Assembly: GCA_037954235.1 (NCBI GenBank)
Contig: JBBMOA010000005.1
Coordinates: 3,595,539 to 3,659,538, forward strand
DNA: 64,000 nt
Reading direction: 5' to 3'
Source: Aulostomus chinensis
Taxonomy: Eukaryota; Chordata; Actinopteri; Syngnathiformes; Aulostomidae
Position numbers and translations under genes: made by a program. Position 1 is the first letter of the stretch. Each line of letters starts with the position of its first letter. Shown here one piece after another: positions 36,868 through 47,779 of the stretch. The notes beneath the pieces were generated by a model, which saw nothing but the letters and a program-made list of their open reading frames with translations, did no database searches and was not told the DNA's origin.

Positions 36868-37977
36868 AGCCAGCCAGCCGGGACCCCCCACTCCCTGGAA
36901 AGGTCCAGCCCACCTGCCAGGGTGAGCCGAAGGCACGCAGGCCCAGGACCGCCACCCCCGGACAAAACAATCATACTCTCATCTTCCTCCATACAGGGGC
37001 TGAGAACACCATAGATGCTGATACGGTCCAGGGCACCTCAGACTTAGTGAAACCGCCAGCGAGCGATCCACCGTACAGCAGCAGGGCCAGTGACCAACCC
37101 CAGCCCAACCACCATGCCGGGAAGAGGACCCCCCCCCCCCCCCGAAGAGCCCCGGCCAGGCCCCCAGGTCCGCAATGGTGCAGTTAGCAAAGGAAGCAGC
37201 ACTGGACCCACTCCCTGCCCCAGCTGCCCCCCCATCCCAACATGGTGCAGGGTGCGTGTTGTGCATGGGAATGTAGATGTGATGATGTGGATGACTAGAA
37301 TGTGGTTAAAATTGTGGGAGGCACCCAGGGCATGGGAGCCCCGCCGGTTGCAGACGGCAGAGTCTCCCAGTACATCCTCATGCACTCCCCCAAGCCCTAA
37401 ATGTCTACGATGTGATTAAAATTGGGGGGTCCAGCCCCTCAAGGCCTAGTGATACATAAGATGTGATGTGATGGGACAGAGAGGCAATGAGAAGGGCTGA
37501 GGAATGGGCCAGACCTGCAGGGGGCCAGCTTCCAGACTGGCCCCACTGACCACCCCGTCACCACTGCAACCAGCCGACAGGGAGTCTAGCCTCCCTGGTT
37601 CAGGGGACAGATGGGAGCACCAAGGAGCCCTGTCCGGAGATCCGGGCAGAGGGCCCACCACCGTGCAGTCAGAGGGCAGGGAGGGCCCAGGCCCCCAGTG
37701 CACAGTGGAACCCCCAGCCAGCAGCCCGTGGTCAGGGCCCCTAGTTTGATCAGCATCAAGGAGGTCAGCCCCCATCCCTCAGACATCCCCCAGCATCGTC
37801 CCTTTGTCCGGAGTGGCGGCAGTCAAGGACACCGCGCCAGGGCCCAGCCCGCCCGAGGGTGGGCCGAGGCTAGCAAACCCCTCCCAAATGTGGGTGCGAC
37901 CCCCCCGGGGGAGCGGCAGGGCCCCAGGTCAGCAAGTCCCAGGCGCCAAGCAGTCCACCTCTACCTCACTCTCCAGC

Positions 37978-38080
37978 CCCTACCTACCTCCCTCCCTCCC
38001 TCCCTCCCTCCCGACCCCCCTCCCCCTCCCTCCCGACCCCCCTCCCCCTCCCTCCGACCCCCCTCCCTCTCTAACCACAC
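37978..38080 (-). repeat. (CCCT)n/(CCCCCT)n tract, G-quadruplex-prone on the minus strand
   Basis: The + strand is almost entirely CCCT, CCCTCC and CCCCCC repeats for about 100 bp, so the minus strand has many closely spaced G-runs of three or more. Other C-runs of 9-14 lie at 36056, 36445, 37128 and 38260. Confidence 0.85.
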
Positions 38081-38512
38081 CTAATCTTCCTTCCCCACCC
38101 TCCTCCCATCGTCCGGCGGCAAATATGCCCCAGCTGCCACGGCAGGCCCCAGCACGCCCCGCCGGAGCCCGGGGACCGGGCAACCACAGCCCCCCCACTG
38201 CAGGACCCCACCGGGGGACCGGCAGGAATCCCCGGCAGCAGAGCACAGGGCCCCCGACCCCCCCCCCCCCACGCCGGGTGGAGGCCCCGACCCAACCCAA
38301 GGACCCCCAACCCCCAATCCCATAGGGTGCCGCCATGATAGGGGAAGCTGCCCCCATGCCCCCCACGTCGTCCCTCAACAGGCGAGACCCAAAGCCGCCC
38401 CAGAAGTCAGTAACCCCAGGCCCACCAGCCCAGCGAGCCACCAGACACCCAACCCACACCGGGGCCAGAGCCACGAAGCCCAGCCCCCCCTAATCAAAAC
38501 TATGTGATGGAT

Positions 38513-39470
38513 TTAATTATCGGGGACCAGATTTGTTCGAACTCTGACGATCGACTTTCCTCCCAAGCAGACATTCTCTCCATGGAAATGTGGTCTAATA
38601 AAAAGGTTTCTATATTGAGTCATGCTTAGGTTGTTCTTTGATTTCCAATTAATCAGGATGGCCTTCTTTGCGATGCTTAGAGCAGTGAGGAGCATGCAGG
38701 ATTTGTTTACTTCCATATTAACATTAGTGAGGTCACCTAGCAGACAAAGTGAGGGGGAGATGGGGATGGGGTACCCTAACCACCATGATAGGTCTTTACA
38801 AACCCTCTGCCAAAAATTGTTAACAGGTGTACAAAGCCATATAGCATGCAGATAGCAGTCTGGTGAGCCAGTCGCACAATATGGACAAATGTTTGTTTGT
38901 GTGAGGCCCATCTGGAACATCCTTTGTCCTGTGTAGTGTGTTCTGTGGAGAACCTTGTAATTTATTAATTGTAGGTTACAACTGCGAATCATTCTAAATG
39001 TGTTGGAGCAGATTTCTATCCAAAAGTTAGGGTGTGGGTTGATCGACAGATCTTTCTCCCATTTGGATGAAGGAATAGAGATTATAAATTCTGTTGTTGA
39101 AACTATTGAGTTAATTTTAGACAGTAGCTTAGGGGGTGAAATTTGTAAAAAAATCTGTTATTCTAGGTGGGAGCTCTAAGTCTAACTGGGTAGGGTCAAA
39201 CCGTGCCTGTATTATAGATTTGAGCTGAAGATATTCCAGAAATTTGTTTTTGTTGATACCATAATTTGCTGTAATTTGGTTAAATTCTATGAATTCTTTG
39301 TCTTGGAAGATATGCTCTATATTTTTAATCCCTTTATTGGCCCATGCAGCAAAATGTATGGTTTTTTTATTTTGCAGGATGTCAGGATTGTTCCAGACAG
39401 GCGTGAGCCTGCAAGGGGTGTTCGAGAGCCCATTCTAAATTTTGCTACTACAAGTAGACACCACCAGATT
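38513..39470 (-). pseudogene. C-terminal part of L1-like ORF2 (broken)
   Basis: The minus strand at 38513-38992 reads an uninterrupted 159 codons containing NYKVLHRTHYT, a zinc-binding CPYC with downstream HAIW, and NFWQRV. These are typical of the C-terminal zf-RVT region of fish L1/Tx1 ORF2. Further upstream on the same strand (38993-39470) the homologous protein continues in fragments (SRLSGTILTSCKIKK, LSINPHPNFW) but is broken by several stops and frameshifts. Confidence 0.75.
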
Positions 39471-39480
39471 ATAACACGTA

Positions 39481-40232
39481 TTAAATACCTGTATTGTTGA
39501 ACTCCCCCAACAACCCCGCAGAATGAGAAGATTAAAGTGTCTCCTTTGTTTGTAAATAACTAAATGTAGATCGATAACATTTTGTCACAACCATAACCAC
39601 TGCGGTGAAATTGGCCATTATGAAGCCACATCCTAAATTTGCAATAAATTAACTAAATTTAATGATTTTACCTCATGATTAAATGTCAAAGAAGCCTCCC
39701 TGCCCATCCCACAGATCCTGTATGTTGTATATGTGCACTTAAAATCGCAATCCATACATCACAGTTATCATAAAGTCACATGCAATTATCTCCAAAATTC
39801 ACATAATTTTTCAGTTTAACAAAATATTCTGCTTCAGTTCATATTTACTGAATTTTAGTCTTTGAAAAAGAATTTTCACTGTGTTTAATTTCCTTTCAAC
39901 ACTCCACCAATGCCAACCAGGAAACACACCTGGCAGGTGGCACAACAGCAAACTTCTGGCACCATAAGTGATAATCATCATCTGCACCACTCAAAGATTT
40001 GATCAATATATAAGAGAAAATCCAAATACAAACAAATTTTGGAGAAACCAGGAAACTCTCATCAAACGTTTCTACAAAAAAATAAAATCTATACATTCAT
40101 TCATTTCATCTGTGGCAGTGTTTTACCTGCCGAAGTTTGTATTTATTAACTCCATCTACTCACAAGCATGCCACTCAAAAGAAGCAGCTTATTTTTTTGT
40201 TGTGTATCTGATCAATCAACAAATCCATTTAT
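39481..40232. other. no gene recognised
   Basis: AT-rich sequence between the L1-like LINE and the SINE. Open frames are short and without motifs. Confidence 0.5.
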
Positions 40233-40244
40233 GACATTTTTAAT

Positions 40245-40621
40245 TAATCCATCCATCCATTGTCTTTTGCTTGTTCCTATTAAGAAGGGGGTGGGGGGGG
40301 CTGGAGCCTATCCTAGCGGCTACGGGCGAGGCACACCCTGGACAGGTTGCCAGTCCATTGCAGGGCCAACATATGGACACAAACAACCATTCACACTCAC
40401 ATTCATACCTATGGTCAATTTAGAGTATCCAATTAGTCTAGTCCCCAATTCCATGTCTTTGTACAGTGGGAAGAGGCCGGAGTACCCGAAGAGAACCCAC
40501 GCAGGCACGGGGAGAACATGCAAACTCCACACAGAAAGATCCTGTGCCTGAGCTGGGACTCGAACCCGGAACCTTCTTGCTGTGAGGCGACAGTGCAAAC
40601 CACTGCACCACCATGCCATCC
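40245..40621 (-). mobile_element. full-length tRNA-derived SINE with 12-bp target site duplications
   Basis: The minus strand has a tRNA-like head with an A box (TGGTGCAGTGG at 40600-40610) and a B box (GGTTCGAGTCC at 40556-40566). A body found throughout teleosts follows (CATGTTCTCCCCGTGCCTGC region), and the 3' tail is (ATGG)n (CCATCCATCC on + at 40249). The 12-base sequence GACATTTTTAAT flanks it exactly at 40233-40244 and 40622-40633. That proves insertion by target-primed reverse transcription and fixes both ends. Confidence 0.9.
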
Positions 40622-40633
40622 GACATTTTTAAT

Positions 40634-41382
40634 ACTAAAGGAAGAACAGTCTCTTCTTTTTAATGGCTAGTGTGTGGGTGGAGAAAGGGAACTATAAGGG
40701 CAGCAGTGTTGCTTTCCTCTTGTTTATCAATCAAAGAATAGAAGCAGAAGAGAGAGACGAGAGAGGCCTGTTTTTCTTTATGGGCTTTGTCCATGGTTAG
40801 GTGCCGTAATAATACACAATGTTAATGTAACCGACAAGTAGATATCTCAGAGTCCTGATAGCAATTTACCATCAAGTCCAGTGTATTCATACTTGGACTT
40901 GAGTGCACTATATCAAATATTTCAGTTTCTGCAAAGAATCAAATGGCGTAGAAAATTAACTAGGTCCCAGCTCTCTTGCAACAGCAATATCCACGCGCTT
41001 TTCGTCTTTTCAACAAGCAAACAATTCTTCAAAACAGCACAAAAATACCCCTGGCCAGCAAAAACAACAAACCAAGAAAAAAGTTCAAGAAAATTGTTTG
41101 TGTGCGTGTGAAGAATGTGAAGATGTGTTCGCGTTCTCCTGTCCTCCAGACTGACAAAGAGGCAATAGGGCAGCCAGTGAATCTCCTCCTCCTCTAGGGC
41201 CTCTGCAGAGCAATGTTGTCCTCACAGGCCAATGAAGGACAAAAAAAAAACTCAAATAGTTCTGTGGGCAGCGAGTGTCTGTGCACACACCTGTGGCGAT
41301 CTCCACATGACTCTATCTACTGAGCCCGCGATCTTACAAGGAGCCGCAAATCCATCAACTTGGATACTATAATCAACAAGTC
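40634..41382. other. no gene recognised
   Basis: Unique-looking sequence with only short motif-free open frames. Confidence 0.5.
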
Positions 41383-42672
41383 AAGTCAAGTCACCATTTA
41401 TTTATAAAGCACATTTAAAAACCAAAGTGCTGTACAATTGTAAAAAACAAAACAAAACAAAGAACAACACCACAAGGGATAATGGTCAATTTAAAACAAA
41501 AGTAGATTAAAAAGAGAGAATAAAAGAGAGTGTAAAGGAGGGAGAGAGAGAGAGAGAGAGAGAGGGAGAGAAAGGGAGGGAGAGAGCCAAGATTGCTTGC
41601 TTAGCCGGGAGCGAATGCCAAGGAGAAAAGATGAGTTTTTAGGAGTGTTTTAAAATGTTCCACAGACTGCACAGCTCTAATTTGAAAAGGTAGGCTGTTC
41701 CACAGCTTAGGAGCCACGACTGAGAAGGCTCGGTCTCCACGAGTGGAGAGTCTGGACCTGGGAGCAGATGGCTTGATGACCTAAGTGCCCTGGCAGTGGT
41801 GTGCAGCTGATAAATAAGGTGGTGCTAGACCATTTATACATTTAAAAGCGATCAAGAGAATTTTTACCTGAATCCTGAAATTAATAGGCAGCCAGTGCAA
41901 AGATGCAAGGGCAGGAGTAATGTGCTGTGTTTTGTCTTTCCAACCGCATTCTGAGCAACCTGCAAGCTGTGCAGTGCTTTCTGGTCAAGGCCAACAAACA
42001 GTGAATTGCAGTAATGTAAACATGATGTCGTGAAGGTGTGAATTAATTTCTCAAAAACAGTTCTTGGGAGATACACCTTTGCTTTTGCAAACAGCCTTAT
42101 TTGGAAGAAGCTTGTCTGGACAATGGAGGATATCTGCTTGTCAAACCTAAAGTTACTCACTAAAATCACACCAAGGTTCCTTGCAAAAGGATGGCAGTAA
42201 GAATTGAAGGAGCCAATGGCACTGTCACATCCATCAAGCAGATTTTGTTGACCAAATCAAATTATTTCTGTTTTGGTTTTGTTTAAAGGCAGAAAGTTAA
42301 CTTCCATCCAAGTTTGAATATCACTAAGGCATTCAAGTAGAGCCTGGACAGAGGCTTGCCCATTTGTTTTTAGGGGTAAATAGATTTGCACATCATTAGC
42401 AAAACAATTAAAAGAGATGTTATACCTTCTAAATATGGATCCCAAAGGCAGCAGATACTGTATATTGAGAAAAGGAGGGGGCCCAAAACACAACCGTGGG
42501 GCACTCCATAACTTAGAGGGGAAGTGGCTGAGGAATGCTGGCCCAGCTGGCAGAGAAGCTCCGGTCTGAGAGGTAGGACTGAAACCACTTCAAAACAGTG
42601 CCCCTAATGCCCACACAGGTGTTCATACCCGACAGAAGAATTTTATGATCCATGGTGTCGAAGGCAGCTGTG
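41383..42672 (-). mobile_element. 5'-truncated L2-like LINE
   Basis: The 3' end is marked by (CAAGT)n and ccatttatttataaagcac at 41383-41420. The minus strand then encodes reverse transcriptase pieces in several frames: FDTMDHKILL near 42650, GVPHGCVLGPLLFS near 42500, CFANDVQIYLPL near 42380 (the YADD catalytic box has become FAND) and KLIHTFTTSCLHYCNSLF near 42030. Frames are broken and the catalytic box is altered, so it is inactive. It stops abruptly at about 42672, where the MADF-domain element begins. Confidence 0.8.
41539..41580 (+). repeat. (GA)n microsatellite
   Basis: A run of alternating G and A within the 3' UTR of the L2-like LINE. Confidence 0.9.
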
Positions 42673-42827
42673 GGTTAGGGTTAAGGGTTTCGCGTCAAGA
42701 AATTTGTGCCGCGAAATACTCGGCATTTGCGTGAGTTGAAAATATTCAACTTTGGCACAAAAATTCATGTTACGACAGCCAATCAGCGTTGAGGATGTCC
42801 CGATGTCACGGCTGACTGTGTCACAAG

Positions 42828-43052
42828 ATGGAACACAATTTCATTGTGGCTGTGTGTAGGAACCCGGTGCTATATGACACTACGTGTCAAAATGACAAGA
42901 AACGGTTGAATAAATTGGTGTCCATTCGTGAAATTCTGTCACTGATCCTAGCTAGCAGGTCGTCAAACTGGCCACTCGTCATCCAAAAACAACGCTGGAA
43001 GCGGCGGTTATCCACCGCAGCCCCTAGAGGAGCTCTATTCACAGAGCGGTGA
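42828..43052 (+). pseudogene. MADF-like N-terminal fragment
   Basis: The frame reads a short segment with AVCRNPVLYDTTCQN, which fits the start of a MADF (Myb/SANT-like) DNA-binding domain: an aliphatic helix, then N-P-x-L-Y-D, then the following basic helix. Conserved aromatic residues expected later are missing or out of frame, and the ORF ends after 74 codons. MADF domains accompany PIF/Harbinger-type transposases; no transposase is present here. Confidence 0.5.
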
Positions 43053-43093
43053 AATTCACTGAGCTGAGCTCCCCTGAGCTGTTGTTAACCTAG

Positions 43094-44160
43094 GGTTGGG
43101 ACTCGGCAAGAGCAGTCGCACTCCTCTTCTCTCCTCCTCTTCTTTTCTGTCTGACTATCATTCTTTGTCTCAACTCCTATCCAACGCAGCTGTGAGCTCT
43201 CTACCTAAAAACTAATCATGGAATTGATCAGCTGGTCTCTCAACGCTATTGACACCATATTTTCGACAAGGAAATCAGGACCGGAGGAACCTGCCTGTCC
43301 GCATGGAACCGACCCTGCGGGCTACGTTCTCGATTCCTGGGGGAGATGGCGTACCGCGTGCTTGACGCCTCTCTCCGTGGAGGACATTGAGGATCTCTAC
43401 TTATTTGGGTTCATGGTTGTGGGGCTTCTCCTCCTCGGACTTGGAGGTGCCCTCACATACCGCAAAAATGGCAAGACGTCAGCTGCCACCAGATCTGGAC
43501 CTCCACAACTGACCGTCATTTACAACGCAATTATTGAGTCTGGCAAAGCGGGGCAACAACAGACTCTTGAACTGAAACGCAGGATGGAAACCATCTCGGA
43601 GCAGTTGGCCGCTTTGCGAAGAGGAGAGGGATGTTGAAGACCAGAAAATTTTTAACTTACAATTTGGATTGGACTGAAAGAGAAGACGGATTGGAACGTG
43701 TGCTCCTCTGCCCTAACCCAAACACAGCAACCTTATCGGCTACTGAAGGTCACCTGCCCCACTGTTTATCCTCCAGGAGAACTCCTTCTGCCTTGGTGAC
43801 GCAAATGGCACGTACTATCCCCCCCTCCCCCGTGTGTTCCTGACCCCCGCCTCTGACCTCTCCACCTCCCTTGGGGTGGCAGCGCCTGTTGGCTGCAGCC
43901 TGCCCCGCCCGGGCTTGGCTGGCGCGGCTCTTGCTGCGACGCCTCACTCTCACTTGCCTCCATTGGGTCAACGGACTGCTCAAGTTTAGCGTACATACAC
44001 AACAAATGTATATGTGCTGTTGTTAAATTTCTGAAGTGTACCATTATTACTTTCAATCTGTAATAATTGTGACGGCTTGTGATAGTTGTATCAGGCTTTG
44101 AGTTGTGATCTTTAATTGCCCCTCGGGGATAAGTAAAGTTATCTGAATCTGAATCTGAAT
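43094..44160 (+). mobile_element. ~1.07-kb retroposon with one intact ORF
   Basis: Comparison with the MADF element at 49708-50431 shows this block as an insertion. It begins with a pyrimidine-rich leader (CTCCTCTTCTCTCCTCCTC near 43122), has one ORF, and ends with cccctcggggataagtaaag followed by (ATCTGA)n, a retroposon-type 3' tail. No reverse transcriptase is encoded, so it would have to be mobilised in trans or be a 3' fragment of something larger. Confidence 0.65.
43218..43637 (+). CDS. single-pass membrane protein ORF of a retroposon, unknown function
   Basis: The 139-codon ORF starts at an ATG in good context (AATCATGG) and ends with TGA. Residues 1-60 are polar with conserved-looking PACPHGTDP and WGRWR segments. 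Residues about 61-80 (YLFGFMVVGLLLLGLGGALT) are a strong transmembrane helix followed by YRK (positive-inside). Residues 105-135 are likely helical or coiled-coil. It has no stop or frameshift although every neighbouring element is decayed. I do not recognise the family. It could be an accessory ORF of a non-autonomous retroposon or a captured host membrane protein. Confidence 0.6.
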   Translation: MELISWSLNAIDTIFSTRKSGPEEPACPHGTDPAGYVLDSWGRWRTACLTPLSVEDIEDLYLFGFMVVGLLLLGLGGALTYRKNGKTSAATRSGPPQLTVIYNAIIESGKAGQQQTLELKRRMETISEQLAALRRGEGC

Positions 44161-44391
44161 CTACATATGACGGTGTTTAGTTTTCTGACGTATTTTGGCC
44201 TTCCACAGCAGGTACAACGCAATAGTTATTTGAATATTCATGGTGAAATGGCGGAAAGAAACATTGCTGGAAATAGTTGCTACTCGAGCAAGTGAGCGAA
44301 TTTGCGTATTTGCGCGAATGACACAAATGGACACTAAAATGAACCGGCGTCAAATTCACGCGAATAACGAATTACATGCTGAGGTCTTTGT

Positions 44392-46560
44392 TGTAGGAAG
44401 TCTTTATTCCAGTTTACCAATGTTAAATTAACCTGTAGTTCAGTGAGGCAGTTGAGCAGGGTGCTTATCTTGACAGTGTTGAAGGCTGAGGAAAAATCCA
44501 TAAATAAAATCCCAGAGCATGAGTGAGGGTGGTCCATGTTCTGAGTGACTGTATTCAGGAGTGTCAGGCAGGCATCTTCCACCCCTCGTCAAACTGGCAG
44601 AGGCAAACTGGAATGGGTCCAGCTTGTCAGCGACTGAAGAAGTTAGCAGGCCACACACCACCCGCTCCAATGCATTTACACAGTATAGATGTGAGTGTGA
44701 CTGCTCTGTAATCCTGTGGGACTTTTGCATGTGTGATTTTTGGTATGGGTATGATGGTGGATTCTTTCTATGAGGGAGGAACAAAACCAGAGTCCAGAAG
44801 CAGTTGAAAAAGTGTGGTCATGGTACCCCAGTTGAGTGGCACATTCCCCCAACACTCTGCCATTTACCTTATCTGGGCCAGGTGATTTCCGGGGGTTTAC
44901 TCGGGACAGGATGTTGACCACCTTGCTCTCCTCTATTTTGACTGGACTGTGTGGGGAGCTGGGACTGCTGGAATTCAAATCTCTCGGGGGTTGTTGTGGG
45001 TTATCAAATCTGCTGTAGAAAGTGTTTAGCTGCTCTGCAAATGAGGTGGGGACAGGACAGTTGATTTGGGCTGGCTTCTGCTTTTTGCCCATCATGGTGT
45101 TGAGACCTTGCCAAGCCTCCCTTGCTTTCCCTGTTGTGAATTGCTGTTCCTCTTTGTTCTTGTATTGTATTCTGGCCTGCACAGATTTTTGTCTGAATTC
45201 TTTTTCCAGCTTCTTTGCCCTCTGTCTGTCTCAGGAATGCCAGCTTCTTTTGTTCAGGCATATTTTGAGGTCTTTTGTCACCCAGAGCTTGTTTTTTGGG
45301 TATATTCTAACCTGTTTAGCACAGAAGGTCAAGTAGGAGGAAATTGAGTCAGTTAGCTGGTGTAGATCAGAGATATTGCTCTTGAGAAACACATCCCAGT
45401 CAGTCAGTTCTATACAGCCCCTAAGTTCCTCAATAGAATTGTTGTCCCATGTTTTGATGGTTTTTGTCTGTATTTTGTCTATTTTCAGTTTTTGTCTGTA
45501 CTTCTGAAGTAGGAGGATGACATTGTGATCAGAACGACCAAGTGGTGGGCGGGCCCTGGAAACGTATTGCTTGCTATGTTTCCATAGCAGATACCTAACA
45601 TCTTGTCAAATCTGGTGGGGGATGTCACATATTGTTCCAGATTTGGCAACACAGTGGTGATGTCACACTTGTTGAACTCTCTGAGCAGGAACACGATTGT
45701 TCACCGGTTCGGGTGACAGCGTTGTGATAAAAGTCCGCAATGTGGTCTGCCACCAGGTTGAAGTCAGGTCCAGGAATATATGCCAATATTATTGTTATTT
45801 GTGTAAATTCTCGGGCGGATAATGGGGTCTGAACACACAGACACAGTTAGGAGCTCATAGTGTCTGCAGCTGTGACTCTCTTTCACTGTGTAGTTGGTGG
45901 CCCAGCTGTTGTTGACAGCCAGGCAGAGACCGCCCCGGACTGACTTCCGTGTTCTCACTGTGTCCCCTGTCCCCTAGTTTGCCTATAGTCCGAGTCATAC
46001 TGAATGAGTGCGGAGAGTTCAGTCATTTTATTGTTCAGTGACTGGACATTATCCAGCGTGATGGCAGGTAGTGGCAGCCTGCTACCCCTCCTCCGTAGCC
46101 AGTTTCTGATCCCTCCTCTGGATCCTGTTTTCCTGCGGATCCATTTGTTGCAATATCCCCGCAAAAAGTGGTGTGGGATCTCAGCAAGGAGGGAAGTAGA
46201 TCTTAGGCCCACATTAACGCTGGCCGGCTTGAGCTCCATCAGTTCCCAGTGTGTGTACACATGCCGTCCGAGGTGAGTTGGGTCTAGATTTCCCTGTCTC
46301 TCCCAACATCCAAATGCAGGGTTTACGAGGAAAATCAGGATTCCCCAGATTGTTAGACATTCTTATCTTTCTCTGTGTTGTTACATACTCACAAGAAAAG
46401 TGCACAGATAACGACAAAAGACACATAAACGAGCTGCACGTCAGGAGTTGCTCAAGCCGAGGAGCGCCCCCACACACCAAATTCACTTACGGCGCCGCAA
46501 ACTGCACTGGCTTATATACAGATGCTACCCCTCCAACTCAGCCAGTGGATCGGGGGGAGC
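44392..46560 (-). mobile_element. Rex1/CR1-like LINE, endonuclease to early reverse transcriptase (truncated)
   Basis: The minus strand from about 46260 down encodes the endonuclease start (LPLPAITLDNVQSLNNKM), GGLCLAVNNSWATNY near 45930, and FNKCDITTVLPNLEQYVTSP near 45660. The linker follows near 45180-45060 (REAWQGLNTM), then the RT entry motif NPRKSPGPDKVNGRVL near 44910 and MDFSSAFNT near 44495. It stops at about 44392, before the RT catalytic box, so the 3' half is missing. Frames are interrupted repeatedly. It overlaps in RT content with the L2-like LINE at 41383-42672, so they are separate elements. Confidence 0.75.
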
Positions 46561-46599
46561 TAAAATACATGCAATCTGGGGGGAGCAGTTCAGAAAACT

Positions 46600-46890
46600 A
46601 GATAGAGTCACTGATCTGAATCCATGTCTCTGTCAGAAACATAAAATCCAGTTCACGAGTGGTGAAGAATTCCTTCAGAATAAATGTCTTGTTTGCTAGT
46701 GATCTAGCATTCAGGAGAGCCAGGCTAATGGTCGCCGCCCCCCCATCGGCCTGGTTGGATGCACGGCGCAGCAGCCGAAGGTTCCTGAAATCCACACCGC
46801 CACCCGGTGTCTGGGAGGGGTAGCCAGTAGGTGGTAATCCACAAATATAATCAAATGCACAGCTACAATAAAAAAAAAATACATCTTGCC
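46600..46890 (-). mobile_element. L2-like LINE 5' fragment (endonuclease start)
   Basis: The minus strand encodes ALLNARSLANK and then FMFLTETWI, the first two endonuclease motifs of L2-type fish LINEs, preceded by the PSQTPGGGV leader segment usual for these elements. Only the first ~60 endonuclease residues remain. Confidence 0.7.
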
Positions 46891-46898
46891 GAACTCTA

Positions 46899-47740
46899 GT
46901 GAGTGATATTGGTATCTCCATTTTAACTGTGAGGTTTCCTCCCTCTTCTGCAGATGAACTATTATCTATCTTCAACTCCTCAAGCTCAGTAATTTTAGAT
47001 TCTATTGCCCCTCTCAGGCTCAGAAGCCCCAAAATCAAATCACAACCATGGATAACACTACCTGCTCTCTTGGACACAAGCCTGTCTGAGAGCTAAGCAA
47101 AAGTGGAGAAAGTACCACCTCATTGATTCTTTTCAGATTTTTAAAAACTCACTAACATCTTTCCAAACAGCAGCTGAAGCAGCTTGAGTTATGCACTTTC
47201 CAATATTATTATTAAACACGTTCATCGTCCCAAAATCCTTTTTAGCACTTTAAACTCAATTATTGACCCACAAGCCCCTCACAGATTGAGGGTTCCACCA
47301 GCATTTGCATGACATTTGTGAAATTTTCTATTGACAAATTCAACTTCTCCCAATGATACTGTCCCCTCCCTAATAATGAAAGACACCTTTGACATCTTTG
47401 GCCCGAGTATTCAAGTCATCCTCAGCTCCTACCTCCCCACAGGTTTTGTTCCAGCAAGTTGTAAGCACGCAAATCACACACCAGAAACCTTGTGTTATCT
47501 TTGACTCAGACTCTTGCTCGGACAAACAAATGGCTGCAGTCGTCAAGAGCAGCTTGTACCAGCTACAACTCATTTCTAAGATGAAACGTCATTTATCACT
47601 TTACGATCTGGAAAAAGTAATCCACGCTTTCATCACATCAAGGCTAGATAACTGTAACTCTAACATTATCTAGGACTCCCTCATTGACTCCTCTGCCGCC
47701 TTCAGCTGGTCCTGTCTGGTGTGATGCGCTCTTTGGAAAT
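46899..47740 (+). mobile_element. L2-like LINE fragment, opposite orientation
   Basis: The + strand encodes LLSIFNSSSSVILDSIAPLR near 46960 (the linker before RT), a broken stretch to 47380, and near 47500-47660 CVIFDSDSCSDKQM plus VIHAFITSRLDNCNS, the C-terminal RT block. The central RT with its catalytic box is deleted. It faces away from the endonuclease fragment at 46600-46890. Confidence 0.7.
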
Positions 47741-47779
47741 TGGCGTGCTGGGTAACAGGTCAATCCTGCACAAATAGTG

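Larger units (their letters stand above)
35286..39480 (-). mobile_element. 5'-truncated L1/Tx1-like LINE with a very long G-rich 3' UTR
   Basis: The poly(A) tail is at 35286-35300 (T on +). The 3' UTR occupies about 35300-38512 and is strongly C-rich on + (G-rich in the element's sense strand), with a (CAA)n-rich part near 35540-35645. The C-terminal part of ORF2 lies at 38513-39470. The 5' end fades out near 39480, so the reverse transcriptase core and endonuclease are missing. A separate LINE fragment is inserted at about 36440-36867. Its 3' end supplied the right side of the tandem array. Confidence 0.8.
42690..44378 (+). mobile_element. MADF-domain DNA element, copy 1 (ends lost, carries a retroposon)
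   Basis: The sequence from 42690 to about 43093 and from about 44161 to 44378 matches the element at 49708-50431. It includes the small MADF-like frame at 42828-43052 and the closing ggcgtcaaatt stretch. Neither terminal inverted repeat is present, so it is truncated or decayed at both ends. The middle is occupied by a retroposon absent from copy 2. Confidence 0.7.

Noticed and set aside
37500..38474. Several overlapping ORFs of 109-173 codons on both strands, P-, G- or R-rich
   Set aside because: Extreme C-richness of the LINE 3' UTR suppresses stop codons. Translations are low complexity with no motif.
42672..42692. Telomere-like ggttagggttaaggg
   Set aside because: There are only about two imperfect repeats at an element boundary, which is not an interstitial telomeric array.
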